Shown here: positions 47,431 through 61,557 of the stretch, piece after piece
Layout: the number at the start of each line of letters is the position of its first letter
How positions within the stretch are numbered: the first letter of the stretch is position 1
From: Cucumis sativus
Lineage: Eukaryota > Streptophyta > Magnoliopsida > Cucurbitales > Cucurbitaceae
Assembly (NCBI RefSeq): GCF_000004075.3
Contig: NC_026659.2
Span: 3,906,001 to 3,970,000, forward strand
Length of the DNA stretch: 64,000 bases
Direction: 5' to 3'
Translations under genes and position numbers: made by a program
Notes under the pieces: model-generated
The model's input: the letters and a program-made list of their open reading frames with translations, nothing else
The model's database searches: none
What the model was told of the DNA's origin: nothing

Positions 47431-50400
47431 ACGAACATCATCAACTTTTGGAACTTTGTTTCTTTATTTTTGTTAACTCGACTCACTGAGTTTGGAACTC
47501 GCAATCAATTAATTTTCGATTTGGTAAAATTATTATTATTATTATCATTATCATTATTAAAAAAGAGGTTTTTAAATTTTTAATAATAATAAGTTTGTAC
47601 TTTGGATTGGATTCTCTTTTGTATACTACAAAAACTCATTGATTTTTGGACATTATGTTTTATTTGTATCACACCTTCCTTTTCTTTCCCCCCAACCTTA
47701 CTTATATTTATATAAATCAATCCATTTATATCTTGGTACCTTTTCATTTCATAAAACTAGCACAACTTTTTAAATATCGTTCAAATAATATTTCTAGGTC
47801 CATTTTGAGTGAGTCACGACCGTAAATTTTTGGGTTTGTGTTTGAAAAGGTAATAAGTTATAATACTAAATCTACAAAGGACTTAGGATTTGGAAGTGTG
47901 TTAAAAAGCGTAAGTAACCAAAAATTGGAATGGAAGTGAGATCATGGAGGATGAAAACAATAAGAAAGAGGGTTGGATTGAAATATGTAAGAGTAAAATA
48001 AGAGTTTTGTATTATAAATTAGATCCAAAGTGTTGTTAGAGCTTACACAACTTTCAATTTTATGTTTAGTAGATTTTAATAATTTTTAAAAATGTTAGAA
48101 TATATAGAGATGAATACACTTTTGTTTAACTAAAAAAGGTGGCTTGAATAATGGAATATTTTGAAAAGAACAGATCTTTCTTGATGCACATGTTACTTAC
48201 TGTTATTAGAAAAAAAAGTTCAATTTACATCTCTAGAATTTAGAGATTGTCTTGAGCCAAATTATGTATTAATGTCAACATTCTCAAACATTAATAAGTA
48301 TATCAATTAAAAAAGGTTTTTTAAAACTTTCGTTCGAAAAGAAAAATAGGAGTGAAACTAGATTATATTTTTAATATAATTATTGTTTGTAACATCTCAT
48401 GTCTAGGATTTTCATGCACCTCCTGCGATCTGCAACATCATCATTCTTGCTTGTCACATGAATCCTACGATAATCACCTAATACATAATTGTTTTAAGTT
48501 AAGCTTGAAAAATGTACATTGTTGGTATAGATAGTGACAACACTCACCTGCATCATAGGAAAATTGTTCAAAACTAAGCAAACTTAACTTTGAAGTTTCT
48601 CTGATATTGAGTCACTGAAAAAGAAGGTGCATGTTGTTGGTATAGATAATAACATTTAATTCTTTTAAGCTTTTCTTAACCTTATTTCCATGTTCTCAGG
48701 ATCTCTCTCATTCAGATGTGGTATCAATTAGTTCATAAATTTCGCTTAAACTCATAGTGTTGCAATTATAGTGTGAAATAAGTCCGGTAAACATTATGTA
48801 ATTTAGTCATTCAACAAATTTTATTACTTTTAAACAATTTTCATTATTTAAGGATATCCTTATTATTTCAAAGATTTGTTCGAGTGTGTTTCGAATATTA
48901 TTGAGTTGTAGATGAAAAAAGAGGTCATGGGTGTGAAGTATGATTGTAGATGGGAGAAAATATCTTATCAAATTATTCATTTTGAGAAAGCAGCTAAATG
49001 TTAGAGAATTATTTTACTTTGCCTTTTCTCTCTTGTTTTCTTTTGTTATATTTTCAACATGCACAAATTAAATCTAGACCACACAATCCCATTATACAAA
49101 TTAAAATATCTGTTTTCTTTTTTTTTTTATATATAAGTATGTATGTATGGATATATAAACTCTAGGATTTAGAGAAGAAATCTTGAAATACTATATAGTT
49201 AGAATAAATCAATATTCATATGGGTAAACCTAAACCAATACTAGTCTTTGAAATGAACTATTTATAGCTTTGGTAAACATTGCCCATCAGGTAGCAGAAA
49301 ATTGTTAGTCTTAAGTGAGGAATCATTTCTTTATTTCATGTCCAATTTGAGAGGCAAAGAAGAAATTCGAGATTCAAAATCGTATGCTAAAAAAGAATAT
49401 TGACACTTGTTAGATTTTTTTTCTTTAATTTATTGTTTTTCATCATGGATTGTTCATGTTTTAGTCCTAAGTGATTGAACTCCATTTCATAGGGAGTAAT
49501 GTAACATAATAGCTTAATTTTTATGTTTGATGTATTAAAAGACATTTTTTACATTGTTTCAACAATGGATATTAATCATTTAATTGTGTGTGTTTGCATT
49601 TTTAGTCTTCTAATCAAATATATTAATTATTATGTAAGTTTTAGGTCGAGAGAATCAAATTTAGATTACAGCAATGAATGCATGCATGATAGTTAGGTAG
49701 GGGTTTCCTTAGAAGTCATTAAAGAAGGATCACTAATGCATTTGTTATTAAAAGTTAGACAGATATATATGTTATAGGTTTTTATAGTTATGGGCAAATT
49801 AAAAGAGTTAATATTAAGCTCCAGTAAGTCATATGAATATAAATTTATTTCTTTTTTACTTATGATTCCATGCATGACAAATTTAGACTGTGAAATAAAT
49901 CTACGACATACATCTAATTGATCGATACGAAGTTAAATCACGTTGAATTGTTTAATTTTATGAGAATAATATAATCCAAGATTCTCATACATAGATGAAA
50001 CATATTTGAATTGTCACGTTTGTTTTTATTAATATAAGATACTCTTATATTTGGAGATTCTCAAACTCGCATCATACAATTTTCTTATGGAGGATATTGT
50101 GAGCATATTAAAGATATATTTTGAGCATCTAAAGATTCTAGCTAGTTTTTTTTTCTTTTTTTTAAGAACAAACGACTCCCAAAATGATTTATATAACTAA
50201 TCCTACATACTTGAGTTGATATTCCGATTGCAAATGAAGTTTTCTTTGAGCATATATAGGAAATGCCCAATTGATATGTACACGTGTAGTGATTCGAATT
50301 CCCCCACCTTCTATTATACTAAAACAAAACAAATAGAGGACAGAGGGGTGGGGTGAAGTCGCAAGGAAGCTAAGTACTAATGTCGATCGATAAAAGAAAC

Positions 50401-53400
50401 CAAATTGCCTCAGATGGTACGTAGAGTGTGTAATAGTTGGTTGAAGTCAATTTTCCTATACCAAACTGCCACCAAATTATCAATTATGATCAATTTAGTA
50501 AATGTTCAAACCGACTTCGACCATCGAGAAGTGCAAACCAATTACCATTGATCGGTTGATTTTATTCTTTATTAATATTTTATGAGAAAATGTTGGTTTG
50601 AATTTTTTCAATTTAATCATACTCACTCATACATAGAAGATTAAGTAAACAACAAATAGAAATAATGCAATAATCAGAGGTCATTCAACAACAAAGGGAA
50701 AAAGGGAAGACATCCAAACGGATGATTGTTGCCATGACGTCGTCTATAAAAACCCATACATTTAAACTATTATTGATTAAAACCCGAAAGCTTAAGCTAA
50801 TGGATGTGTAAAGGTAAATTTAGTAATATATTATCTAACAATCACCCTCAATCGTGGAATTGTAATATATATATATATATATAACTCCCAAACAAGTGAA
50901 AATCAATAATAATTGAGAGGAAAAACATTGGAGCATTTGATCATTGGACTACATGCATGCTCTGTTATCACGTTAAGCTAACAATTAATCCGGCCAAAAT
51001 ATAAAAACTTATGTTGATAAACGAACTAGAAACATTAACAAATTATCACAAACTTGTGGTTTGCTTCAAAATATGTGCAAAGGGAGGTTTAGTTCCCAGC
51101 TGCACCTTAATCTGTGTCACAAGGAACGTTTGAGTGTGATTGGCTTTTGCTTAAGAGTTGGACACATTGATGAATCAAATATGTTAATAAATAAAGCTGG
51201 AAAGTGAAGCACATGCCAAGATTTCTTGACGGACTCGACAAAGATATTGGGGACATGGTAGATCCCTCACCCATACAACAACTCTTCCAACAATTCATTT
51301 ATTTTACTTCACCATCCTTTGTGTGTGTATATATATATATCAATTAAGTACATCAAATTTATATATATTCTATCAACTCCTTATATTGGATCTTAAAAAT
51401 TTGAAACTTCCTAAACTTAACACAACTCATTATTTACTATTAAATTCCTTAACTCCAAACACCTTCGATAGACTATTATATCACTAATAGACATACTAAC
51501 CGATATCTAAAATGATTTTGATGTAATAGTATAGATTTTTTTAATCATCCCAACCCATTAGAATCTTGGTTATGTTTGAAATGGTTGGGAAGCTTCCCTA
51601 GGAAACATGAGGAGAAAAGAATCCATAAATGTGTCCAATTAGATTGGTTTGGAGTGGCATTTAATGTTGAAAATTAAGAGAACAAGAAAAGAAAGGACTC
51701 TCAAATGTTAATATTTATGTACCCAATCAAACATACAATGTTAAATAAATAAATATGAATAAGAAAAAAGAGGATGAAAACCCATAACCCACTTGCATAT
51801 TGTTTTAAATAATTTTTTGCAGCTGTCTCCTTTTCTGTCTACTACATTTCATGTGACTTACATAATAATGTACCATCAATCTTATCCTATCCAATACACA
51901 TATATAACACACACACATACACATATCTTTTCAAACTTTTCTAATTTCTATTTGTTTTCTCACGTTCTTCAAATATTATGCCCTTTTTTTTTTTTTTTAC
52001 CAAAACAGAAACAAAATTTTTAAAACTATAATTGCATTTTTTTTTCTTTCAAAATTTGCTTCATTTTTTCTTACGAGCCTAATTTTTGTTAGAAAAAAGA
52101 AATAGTTTCATTCCCTATTTTTTGTGAAAGAATGTGAATTTTTAAACTCTTATTATCATCTAATTAAACCATTTAACTTTAAATAGGTGTTGAAAAAAAT
52201 AGTATACTTGCTGGTTATTATGTCTTTGAAAATTATTGTAGGAAAGCTATGAACTCTTTTGCACATTTTGTTGCTAGGGGTTGTTGTTTTTATTACTCGG
52301 TTTAATATTTTCTAGTGTGATTTGGTAAGAATTAATTTTGTTTGATTAATTAATCTGTGTACAATAATGATCAATCGAGAAAATATTGAAAGAAATAATA
52401 GTATTTGAGGAACAAAGGACCAAAACTAGCTACTAGATATAATAACATTAGCAAGATATCACCCTCATTAATTAGTATATGAATCTTTTTTTTTTAATTT
52501 AAATTAAAGGGTTAGGAAAATATGAATTTATATCAATTAAAATTCCAAAATATATAATAATTAGATCAATATTTAAATTCTAAAGTCTACTATTATATTA
52601 AAAAATAAAAATAAAAATAATTACTTATATCGTAGAAGAATTACTCTTCTCATTTGTATGGTTTAAAGATAGAATGGTGTCATGAGTTATTGAAACTTAA
52701 TAAAAGGTGGGTGACATATATTGGTGTTAAAGGACAAATGTACTTTATGCCAAACAAATAATAATTCAATAAGAATAGATAATAATAATCAATTGGAGAC
52801 ATGGAAAATTTAAATACAATCGTAATTATTATTCTAAAGGTTGTTTAAAAGGATCCCAAAACTTCTTCTTTTTTTTTTTTTTTTTGTAATAAAACATTTG
52901 AAACTATTCAAAATGATAAAAGCTTTTATAGTAAAATTTCATAATGTATGGATGATAAGAAAATAATGGACATCTCTATTTGTGTCTATTAAGCATTTAT
53001 CCATGATAGATATGATAGTAGTCAAACTATCAGTGTTTATTATCAAACTCTAACTTTTACATAATTTTTTAAAACTTTAGATGCGTAGTGTGATCCATTT
53101 TAAGAAAATTGGTCATTATAATATAATGATAATAAAGTGACAAGCTCGGGAGATAAAGTTACAAAAGTTATACAAACCTATAACCATTTTTGTGTGAAAT
53201 TTAATAGAAATAAAAGGAAATGTGATGACTAACAGGATTGAGTTAGGATTTGTATAATAGATATGATAATGTGTAATGCAATAAGTTATAAGAAGAGAAG
53301 GTTAAATTTTATAGGTTTGTAAAGGAAGGGATCATTAATAATTATCATTAAAAACATATGTGAAAAGGACATGGTAAAAAAGGAACCGAGAAATTGTGGG

Positions 53401-56400
53401 TATGGGGTGTGAAAAAAAAGTGTGTTTATCGTGAAGATAGACTAAAAGTAAAAGAGACAGTGTGTCCTTTTGCTTTACAACTCCAAAATCGCAAGAAAAT
53501 GTTCATATGCTATTCTTCTCCATTACAGTTGGTATTCCATCTATTTACCCATTATACCCAAACAAAAGTGGGGGAGTTTGAAGAATAATTTTGTGGTATA
53601 AAAAACTTTGGTTCTCATCTCTGAGTTTTGTGTCTCTTTGACAGCTGTGTTCTAGGAGAAAATAACAAAAATAACCAAATAAATAAAAATGAAGAAGAAG
53701 CTTTAAAAATGGTAGTAGGGTTGGTGCTGTTGGATGGAGGGGCTCCAAATATGGTCTCCATGTTTCAAATACTCAAATCAGGATATGTATTTACTATTTG
53801 TCTTTGGATATGTATATATACACATACACACTTTCAACTTTATTTTAGAAGGCTAGCTAGCTAATATTATTTTGGTCGGTAAAAATTTTAATTAAAGGAG
53901 AAAGAAGGGGAAAATAATACAAGTATTTTTGCGTTGATTTAATAGGAGGTTGGAAGTGATTTTTAAATGATTAAAACTACGTTTAATTGTTGATAAAGGT
54001 CGGATGTTCAATTTTCTACTACGAACTTGTATATTAATCTTACAATAAACTTTAGTTGAGAGATGAGATATATGTGAAACAAAAGAAGGATATAAATGTG
54101 GGTTTAAAAAGAGTTTGACGTAGGAAATCTTTAAATTTAAAAGTTGGGATGAATTAGAAGACAAACTGTACGATGGAAATGCCAAATTGTATAGTTGTGT
54201 GGTTGGGGCCATGAGTTGTGTTTGTACTGATTAAAACACTGCTACTTTATTTATTGAGGCATAGTATAGTATAGTGGAGATGATGGGTTGTTGTAGTTTC
54301 TTTTGATGATTATGTTCAAATGAAAAACATTTTGATCCATAATTCAGTCATATCAATTCATTGCTACTACTACAAGTTATTTATTCATTCCCAGCTGCAA
54401 TATTGCCATCAATTAGTACCTTCTTCCCTCTTCTCTCTTCACCACTTTCCTCTCACCTTCTCTTCTCTCTCTCCACTAATTTCTTCTGTCTTATTTGTCT
54501 TTTAATTTATGAGATCCCATCTATGTATATATATATATATATTATATTTCTGTTTTGCTTTCAATATGAATTCATTTAAAATTTGAACAAATCGTAAATA
54601 GCTAAAAAAAATAAGTGATCTTACAATGCCAAAAAGTTTTACATTTAACAAAATTTCTATAAAAGTGGGATGTAAAGTCATAGTTTGGATTTAGGGGGTG
54701 TTGGGTTTAATATATTTAAAATGTTTAACTCTTAGAAACACAAAGTTGCCAACCAATCCAAATAATTTTTTTAAAAAATAAAAATAAAATGAGTATAAGT
54801 TGCTTAGAACCAACAATAGAAATCAAATTTTAGAAAAAGGATGTTTAGTGTTTAACCGTGAATTTCTCTCTAATTTGTATGCTTTTTAAAATTATCAAAC
54901 TCTCTTCAATAGTCCTCTATCTCACTTTCAGTACATTTCCGTAACCAACTCAATTGTTGATGATCATCGCCATTGACTAATGTAGTCTTTATTCTTGCCG
55001 TAAATGACCAATCAAATGATCAAGTAAGTACAAGTGACAAGATTGGGTTAGAAAGCATGAAGATTAATTTTTCAAAAAGTAATTATTTAGTTAAAGTGAT
55101 AAATGAGGGGAAGGAGTTTGATGTGGTCTAAATGAATGTGCATAAAAGTAACGATAGAAATGCAATCAAACAAAATGTTCTAGCTTTAGAGGAGTAGAAT
55201 CTCCAATGTCATTTTGATTATTAAATTATCAAGATATGATTTTTAACTCCTTACTTATGCATAGTTCAATTGATTATAAAAACTAACAAATTTAATTAGA
55301 TGAGAAAGTATCCTAATCATTTAACTAACCAAATTATGTTTTAGGGATTAATTGTGCTAGGATAAATTTCTAATAGGAAAAGTCCAAATATTATTTTTAA
55401 TTTAGTTTTCCGTAGGTCAATAGAAGAACAACATGCTTTTTGTTGTTGACCACAAAATTAAAGTCTAAATTATTACTTCTTAGAGATTAACATACAATTA
55501 TATCTAGCAGCATGGAACTGCCAATCAAGCATTTGTTTTGTCAATCAGTAGCAAAATCATATATAGTAATCAATAGATAAAGATCAATAAACAAGAAATC
55601 TCAATCATATTATCAAAATACTCCTAAAAAATACGCAATGAGTTCTTCTAAAATCCTCAACATTACTAGAAAGAACGAAAATCTTACCTTTCCATAATAG
55701 TGGAAAAGATAGACGCACATTGTTTTGGGGCTTGATCACAAAGAATAGATAAAAGTAAACCTAATGTTGTAGATTGATTGAGGACAAAAAACGAATAAAA
55801 TGAGTGGTCATGTGCCCAAAATACCCACCTAGATAAAAAATAGGACCTAAAAACAAATATACAAATTTATATCCACCCAACGGTGCAAGACAGCGTCGCA
55901 ATGCCATCACAAAAACACAAATTTTGCATCCCTTTTAGTTGCAGTTTTGTAGTTTTTTAGCCTTTTGGCCTAATTTCTTTGTTAGGACTTCGAATTGGTT
56001 CGTTATCGCCCAATTTTCTCCTTAATGCTCAATTCTACCTCTTTAACTTCCAAAACCTATAAAATAACCAAATTGAATGTAAAGTCATAGTGCGATACCA
56101 AATTAAACAAGATTAGATATAACACAATCTTTACGCTATTACAAACACGAAGCTTTAGCAATGACCAACTTAGACAGCCAACTTCAATGACCATTATTTA
56201 ACATTGACATTGATATTTGGTATCAATAATGAAGTTGTAACTCTCTGGAAAGAATAAAACAAATGCCCCGTAAAATAGAGAAACTAACACTAGTGTGGTG
56301 TTTGGCTACCACAACACTTACAATCAAAATCAGTAATTGTTAAGAGAAAACTACAGAGTATATGCATTCGGATGTATTTAAGTGTCACATGAGACCTCTC

Positions 56401-58495
56401 GATTATATAGAAATAGACTTTTGTTACGATTACTTACTAATTAATTTCTCGAATTATTAATCAAGCTGTTACTAATCATTATAATCAATCACACGTGATC
56501 TATATTTTACTAGTGACTCAAGCATTGTGCAACAAAAGGACAATACTTAGGTCGACCTCCATACTTGGGCATTATACGGCTTAATGGTCGACTCTTTAGG
56601 TCCGTTTTCATACTTAATCAAAGAAGTATTCATTTTTTCACCTACGACATTTAATATTTTATAATAATTCGAAAGAAATAGAAACAGGATTCCTACAAAG
56701 TTCATTTTAAATAGAGATTTTTTTTTTCCTTTTTATGAAAATCTTTGAAATGATAATGAATTTTTGAAAAGTTTTAAACCCTTGGATTTTAAATAGATAT
56801 AAGATACAATAAATGGGTACCCTACCTGAGTTTGACAATACAATTGATATCCACGACCACTTTTTAGTTTTTATGGGAATCTGTTTATGCCTTTTTTGTC
56901 CTTTTAAAATGCTATTTTTCTTTCTATACTATTATGTCCAAATGAGATTGCTGCAAAGAGAAAAGAGGCCTTACTGAGATTAAAGCTGCCATAAGAAAAA
57001 AAAATGACAGTAATATTCTAATGCATAATAGTTAAAGTCATATTGATTCATTATTATGAGTAAAATTTTAGTTCGTGAAATTTAGTAAAAAATGCTTTAG
57101 TACTACGATAGTACTAGAAAGGTGTTTAACTGTCTATTAGCCATTTGGGTAGGGCTTTAGAAATGATTAATGGTTAAAAAATTAAATAAGCTAAATAAGA
57201 GTAAAGGCAATGTTATGATTATTGATGATATAAGCTGATTAATATAAAACAAATCAATTATATATTTGTACCAAAGTCCAAACAAAAACAATTTATATTT
57301 AAAGATAAAGTTTCAATCTGTTTTGGGCATTAGAACTTAAGAAAGCAAAAGAATGATTAAAGCATATTTTTACTTATTTTTTCAATTAATAATAGAAAAC
57401 ATGAAATGATTTATAAATTTAGTTTTTAAAAGAATAAAAAAAATAGAACGTTTAGGATTGGATACAAACCAACATTTTGGAGTTCGGGTCAACTCGTGGG
57501 CCGGTTGTTTTGATCCATATCAGGCCCAATCCAACGGTCCAAAACAATTTTAATCTGATGGATTTAAGTCCAAAAGGACCAACCCAAAAACCTAATTTGT
57601 TTTGGATTTTTGTTGACTTGTGTTAATTATCTAACTCAAAGAATTTGGCTGGACAGATGACAGTGTATGAATTCATATGATCCACTAAAAAATGCTGATG
57701 CAAGAAAAAAAAAAACTCACTTAACTTCAACTCTACAAATGAAATGAAAAAGGTTTGTTTGGAATGACTTTTCAAGTGCTTAAAAATACTCTTCTAACCA
57801 CTTAAAAAGTATTCCAAACACATCTTAACATTTGTGTTATAATGAAAAGATGTTATTTCACTGCACAAAAAGAAAAGTGAACAGGAATGAATATCAAAGG
57901 ACTTACCATGATGTTTCATTCACGTCTCCATTTGTCTATCAGCATCAACAAGAGACGTTGCATCCTTCACAAAAGAGTTCAGCCATTAGTGGAAGTCTGG
58001 TTAGTGACTTGATGTCATTCCTAAAATATAATCCAATAGGAAACCGACTCACCTTCTACGCAAGCCAAACCAATATCTGATGTTCGATGCTTGTGTCCAG
58101 GCTGGATTGTCTCTTATCTGAAATAATAGAAATATAGTGTTTGAATTAGTTGAAGAAGGTAGATGTATAAACAGCTACATTTAGTCTTGTTGAATATCAT
58201 TTGTTGCTCAAGGAGAAGGCACAATCAAGTCATTTCATTTTTCAGAGGAAAGATTTTGAATTGCAAGTAATCTACCTGTATTTAACACTTAAAAACTTTG
58301 GTGATAGGTGTAGACCATGGCAACTCTTGGAAAGAGATTTTTGCCTCGATTGCCGCGGAGCTTCATAGAAGACAAGTGAAAAGCATGTCGAGGTTTCACA
58401 TGAGAATTTTGCAAGCTGCTTTGAAACAATAAGTTTCAAAATCTCCCAGAATCATAGTTAGGGAAATCAATGCATCTGATTCTATTTCCTTTTTC
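47431..58495. other. 11-kb AT-rich region without a convincing gene
   Basis: Open frames are all short and AT-driven. Noted inside: a duplicated ttgttggtatagata word at about 48518 and 48628, probably a dispersed repeat; AT microsatellites at 50864-50883 and 51331-51342; a CT-rich stretch at 54410-54480; and the left direct repeat of the PPR locus (57236-57612). A more base-balanced block at 51070-51300 could be an unrecognised transcript, but I cannot support one. Confidence 0.5.
57236..57612 (+). repeat. Left direct repeat flanking the PPR gene
   Basis: Matches 61458-61856 in the same orientation. Landmarks: attaatataaaacaaatcaa at the left end, ggcccaatccaacggtcc in the middle and ttgttttggattttt at the right. 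The copies differ by substitutions and small indels in A-runs. Confidence 0.9.
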
Positions 58496-60871
58496 TTATA
58501 TCTCAACCCTGCTATATCCTGGGTCTTTCAGAACCCCTCTATCCGTCATCTCCTTTCTTATATTTGCAGCATCTTCCCAACTATTCCCTTCAGAATAAAC
58601 CTTTGATAATAATACATGGGTTGCATCATTTTGTGGAGCCAGTGAAAGTAATTTTTCAGCAGTCCATTGCCCCAATTCTACATTTCCATAGATCCTACAT
58701 CCACTGAGCAAAGATCTCAATATGGCAGGCCAAGGTGAAAATGGCATTGACTCAATTATATATCGAGCGTCATAAAGGAATCCATTCCTTGACAGCATAT
58801 CGACTAAGCAACCGTAATTGTCACGAGATGGTGTCATATTATAATCCGACTTCATTGTTTGAAACAGAGAACGACCTTGTTCTACAAGACCCATGTGACG
58901 ACAGGCTGATATAACTGAGACAAATGAGGCTTGACTAGGCTGTACTTTAGCTATCCTCATTTTCTCAAAAGTTTGGATCGCTTCCCAAGCAAGACCATGA
59001 TGAGCATACGCCATCATCATAGAATTATATACAATAACGTCATTGGACTGACATGACTGTTCGAATGCTCCTTGTGCACTTCCTATATCGCCACATTTTG
59101 CATATGCATCTATAATTGCACTAGCAACATGCACATGGAAGCCAAATCCCATCTTTTCTACAAGTGAATGGATTGCTTTTGTTTGGTGATAAGCCGCCCT
59201 GCTAGAGCAGCCATTCAATATGCTGCCGAAGGTAAATTCGTCTGGCTTCTTGCCAGATTCCATTAGAAAATTCAGAAACATAATGGCTTCATACATATAA
59301 TTTTGGTGAACCAAGGTAGATATCACAGCTCCATAGGTTGCCATGTCTACGATCTCAAGTTGATTAAAGATCTCAAAGGAACTTTCAAGAGATCCTATTA
59401 AGATATAGCATTTTATCAATGAACAGGACACATACTTGTGAGAACCAAAACCAGCCTTCATTGAAGCACAATGAAGTTGTCTGCACATCCATGGGTTCTC
59501 AAATTTGCAGGCAGTCTCTATAATGATGGAAAAAGTATACTCATTTGCTACAACACCATATCTCAATAAACTGGAAAAGGTTCTGAAGGCTTCCATTTCA
59601 AAAGAATTCAAACTATATGCCAAAATAAACTGATTCCAAGCAGATACAGGTTTGAAAACTAGAGAGTCAAATACTGAGTGTACCATCTCCATTAACCCGA
59701 ATTGAGAAAACATACTAATAATTGAGCTCAACACCCTAGTTTCATCAAGAAAACCTAAATGTACTGCAAGAGAAAAGAACTGAAACCCAAGTCTGGAATC
59801 AAGTAGTACTCCACATTGCCGAAATAGCACTGAGAAAGTGATATGGTTAGGCTTCATGCCTTCTATCACGAACTTGCCAAACAAGTCCACAATTTCTTTT
59901 TCATTGGAGGAGCCTCCAAATACTGTGTTCCATGATATAATGTCTCTGGTTTGCATACTGTTAAAGATTTTTAGAACAGAGTTCTTCCTGTCACTTATTA
60001 AGTACATATCCATGAGACCATTCATTGCTGCAGTGGATATTAATCCTCGCCGAAGGATGAACCCATGAAGCTCTTTTCCAGAATCTAAATCCTGAATTAA
60101 CGAGCATGCTTTGACAGCACTAACAATGGTGAAGTTGTCCATCTTTATACCCTCGCTGTTTAACAAAGATACAGCATTCAGGGCTTCCAAGCCAAGACCA
60201 CAGTGAGTATAGCCTCCAATCATGGCATTCCAACAACCAACATCTACTTTCTCCATCCATTCAAAAACCAACTCAGCTGAAGTAATATCCCCAAGCCTTG
60301 CATACATGCTCAAAGTTGAACCACCAACAAAGACATTCTGCTCCATCCCAATTTTCCAAGAAAGACAATGAACACCGGAACCAAATCCATAGGCTTCAAC
60401 ATCCGCACACGCCTTCATAACACTACCAAAAGCAAACTCAGTAGGCATCAACCCATCCCTCATCATCTCCAAAAAACTCTCCAAGCACAATTCAAACTCA
60501 CCATTCTCAGACAAACTTGAAATGATCAAACTCCAAGACACTACATTTCTCTGAGGCATTTCTTCAAACACCTTAAAGCCTTCACACATAAACCCACATC
60601 TAAAGTACATCTTAAGCAGATTATTCATGGAGAAAGTATCATAATCGAACCCCAACTTACACATATGACCATGTACTTGAGCACCTAAAATCAATGATTT
60701 TGTATTTTCAGATAGAGAGAGAGCAGTGGCAATGGTTTTGGGGTCTCTACCAATTGAGATATTACAAGAATAAGATAAGAAGCGTTCAAAAGATGGATGG
60801 GGAATTGACAAAAATAAGCCAAAAATTGAGTAGTTAAAGACTTTTAGGATTGATGGTAAAAAAGTTGACAT
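58496..60871 (-). CDS. PLS-type (E-class) pentatricopeptide repeat protein, intronless
   Basis: 791 residues without introns, as is usual for plant PPR genes. These proteins bind organellar RNA one base per repeat and take part in editing, splicing or stabilisation. Repeats run from about residue 65 (GAQVHGHMCKLGFDYDTFSM) to about 650. Recognisable units include NVVSWSLIISSLSENGEFE, VGCWNAMIGGYTHCGLGLEA, DIISWNTVFGG, VHVASAIIDAYAKCGDIGSA and VIVYNSMMMAYAHHGLAWEA. The E region follows (DNYGCLVDMLSRNGFLYDA; WPAILRSLLSGCRIYGNVEL; THVLLSKVYSEGNSWEDAA) and ends GYSRVEI. No DYW deaminase is present, so editing would need a partner. The first 60 residues are hydrophobic and Ser-rich, fitting an organelle presequence. 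The 5' end lies inside a fold-back duplication. Confidence 0.93.
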   Translation of the reverse strand: MSTFLPSILKVFNYSIFGLFLSIPHPSFERFLSYSCNISIGRDPKTIATALSLSENTKSLILGAQVHGHMCKLGFDYDTFSMNNLLKMYFRCGFMCEGFKVFEEMPQRNVVSWSLIISSLSENGEFELCLESFLEMMRDGLMPTEFAFGSVMKACADVEAYGFGSGVHCLSWKIGMEQNVFVGGSTLSMYARLGDITSAELVFEWMEKVDVGCWNAMIGGYTHCGLGLEALNAVSLLNSEGIKMDNFTIVSAVKACSLIQDLDSGKELHGFILRRGLISTAAMNGLMDMYLISDRKNSVLKIFNSMQTRDIISWNTVFGGSSNEKEIVDLFGKFVIEGMKPNHITFSVLFRQCGVLLDSRLGFQFFSLAVHLGFLDETRVLSSIISMFSQFGLMEMVHSVFDSLVFKPVSAWNQFILAYSLNSFEMEAFRTFSSLLRYGVVANEYTFSIIIETACKFENPWMCRQLHCASMKAGFGSHKYVSCSLIKCYILIGSLESSFEIFNQLEIVDMATYGAVISTLVHQNYMYEAIMFLNFLMESGKKPDEFTFGSILNGCSSRAAYHQTKAIHSLVEKMGFGFHVHVASAIIDAYAKCGDIGSAQGAFEQSCQSNDVIVYNSMMMAYAHHGLAWEAIQTFEKMRIAKVQPSQASFVSVISACRHMGLVEQGRSLFQTMKSDYNMTPSRDNYGCLVDMLSRNGFLYDARYIIESMPFSPWPAILRSLLSGCRIYGNVELGQWTAEKLLSLAPQNDATHVLLSKVYSEGNSWEDAANIRKEMTDRGVLKDPGYSRVEI

Positions 60872-61365
60872 TTAGGACAAATTGAAGGTGAAATGACGAA
60901 AATACCCTTATTTAAGATTAAACATTTCAATTTAAGAACCTGCGAGATGTCTACCAGATGTTTGCGAGATAAAATAATAATAATAATAAATTGCTAGCAT
61001 CCTTTGAAACATCTCTAAAACAATCTTAAATCAACCATAAATCAACTTGATACATTTAAGATGCAAATATATATACATATAACACAATTCATATTCGGAT
61101 TTTAAAAAAAAAATAAAACAATTAAAACAATTTATTATTATTATTATTTTTATCTCGCAAACATCTGGTAGACATCTCGTAAACATCTCGCAGACATCTC
61201 GCAGGTTCTTAAATTGAAATGTTTAACATGAAATGAGGGTATTTTCGTCATTTTACCTCCAATTTGTCCTAAATGTCAACTTTTTTACAATCAATCCTAA
61301 AAGTCTTTATCTATCCCATTTTTGGCCTATTTTTGTCAATTCCCCAAGATGGATGGAATTTAACA
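60770..61365. repeat. Fold-back (inverted duplication) of the PPR gene 5' end
   Basis: About 60770-60985 is mirrored at about 61130-61360 around a loop of roughly 150 bases. The inverted copy carries the first codons of the PPR gene: on plus, 61273 reads MSTFLQSILKVFIYPIFGLF against MSTFLPSILKVFNYSIFGLF in the gene. Leader words such as cgcaaacatctggtagacat are mirrored too. The right arm contains an extra acatctcg repeat. The duplicated frame soon departs from PPR sequence, so it is a truncated copy. Confidence 0.9.
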
Positions 61366-61557
61366 ACTCTATTAGTTAAAAGAACTAAACCAGTTCCGAA
61401 TGCTGAGATTTTCATGTCATTGAAGTCAAATTCAAAAGCAAACGCAACGTTGTATAAGCTCATTAATATAAAACAAATCAATTATATATTTGTACCAAAG
61501 TCCAAACAAAAACAATTTACATTCAAAAACAAAGTTTCAATTTTTCTTCGACTTTAG
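61273..61557 (+). pseudogene. Truncated divergent copy of the PPR gene start
   Basis: About 25 residues match the PPR N-terminus (to LSIP), with a 13-base gap relative to the gene. The sequence then continues into unrelated DNA and the right direct repeat. No PPR motif remains. Confidence 0.75.

Noticed and set aside
51070..51300. Possible microRNA precursor or small peptide gene
   Set aside because: I found no known microRNA sequence and no convincing hairpin by eye.
57832..58080. 82-codon plus-strand frame 3' of the PPR gene
   Set aside because: Lies in the likely 3' flank of the PPR gene on the other strand; no family resemblance.
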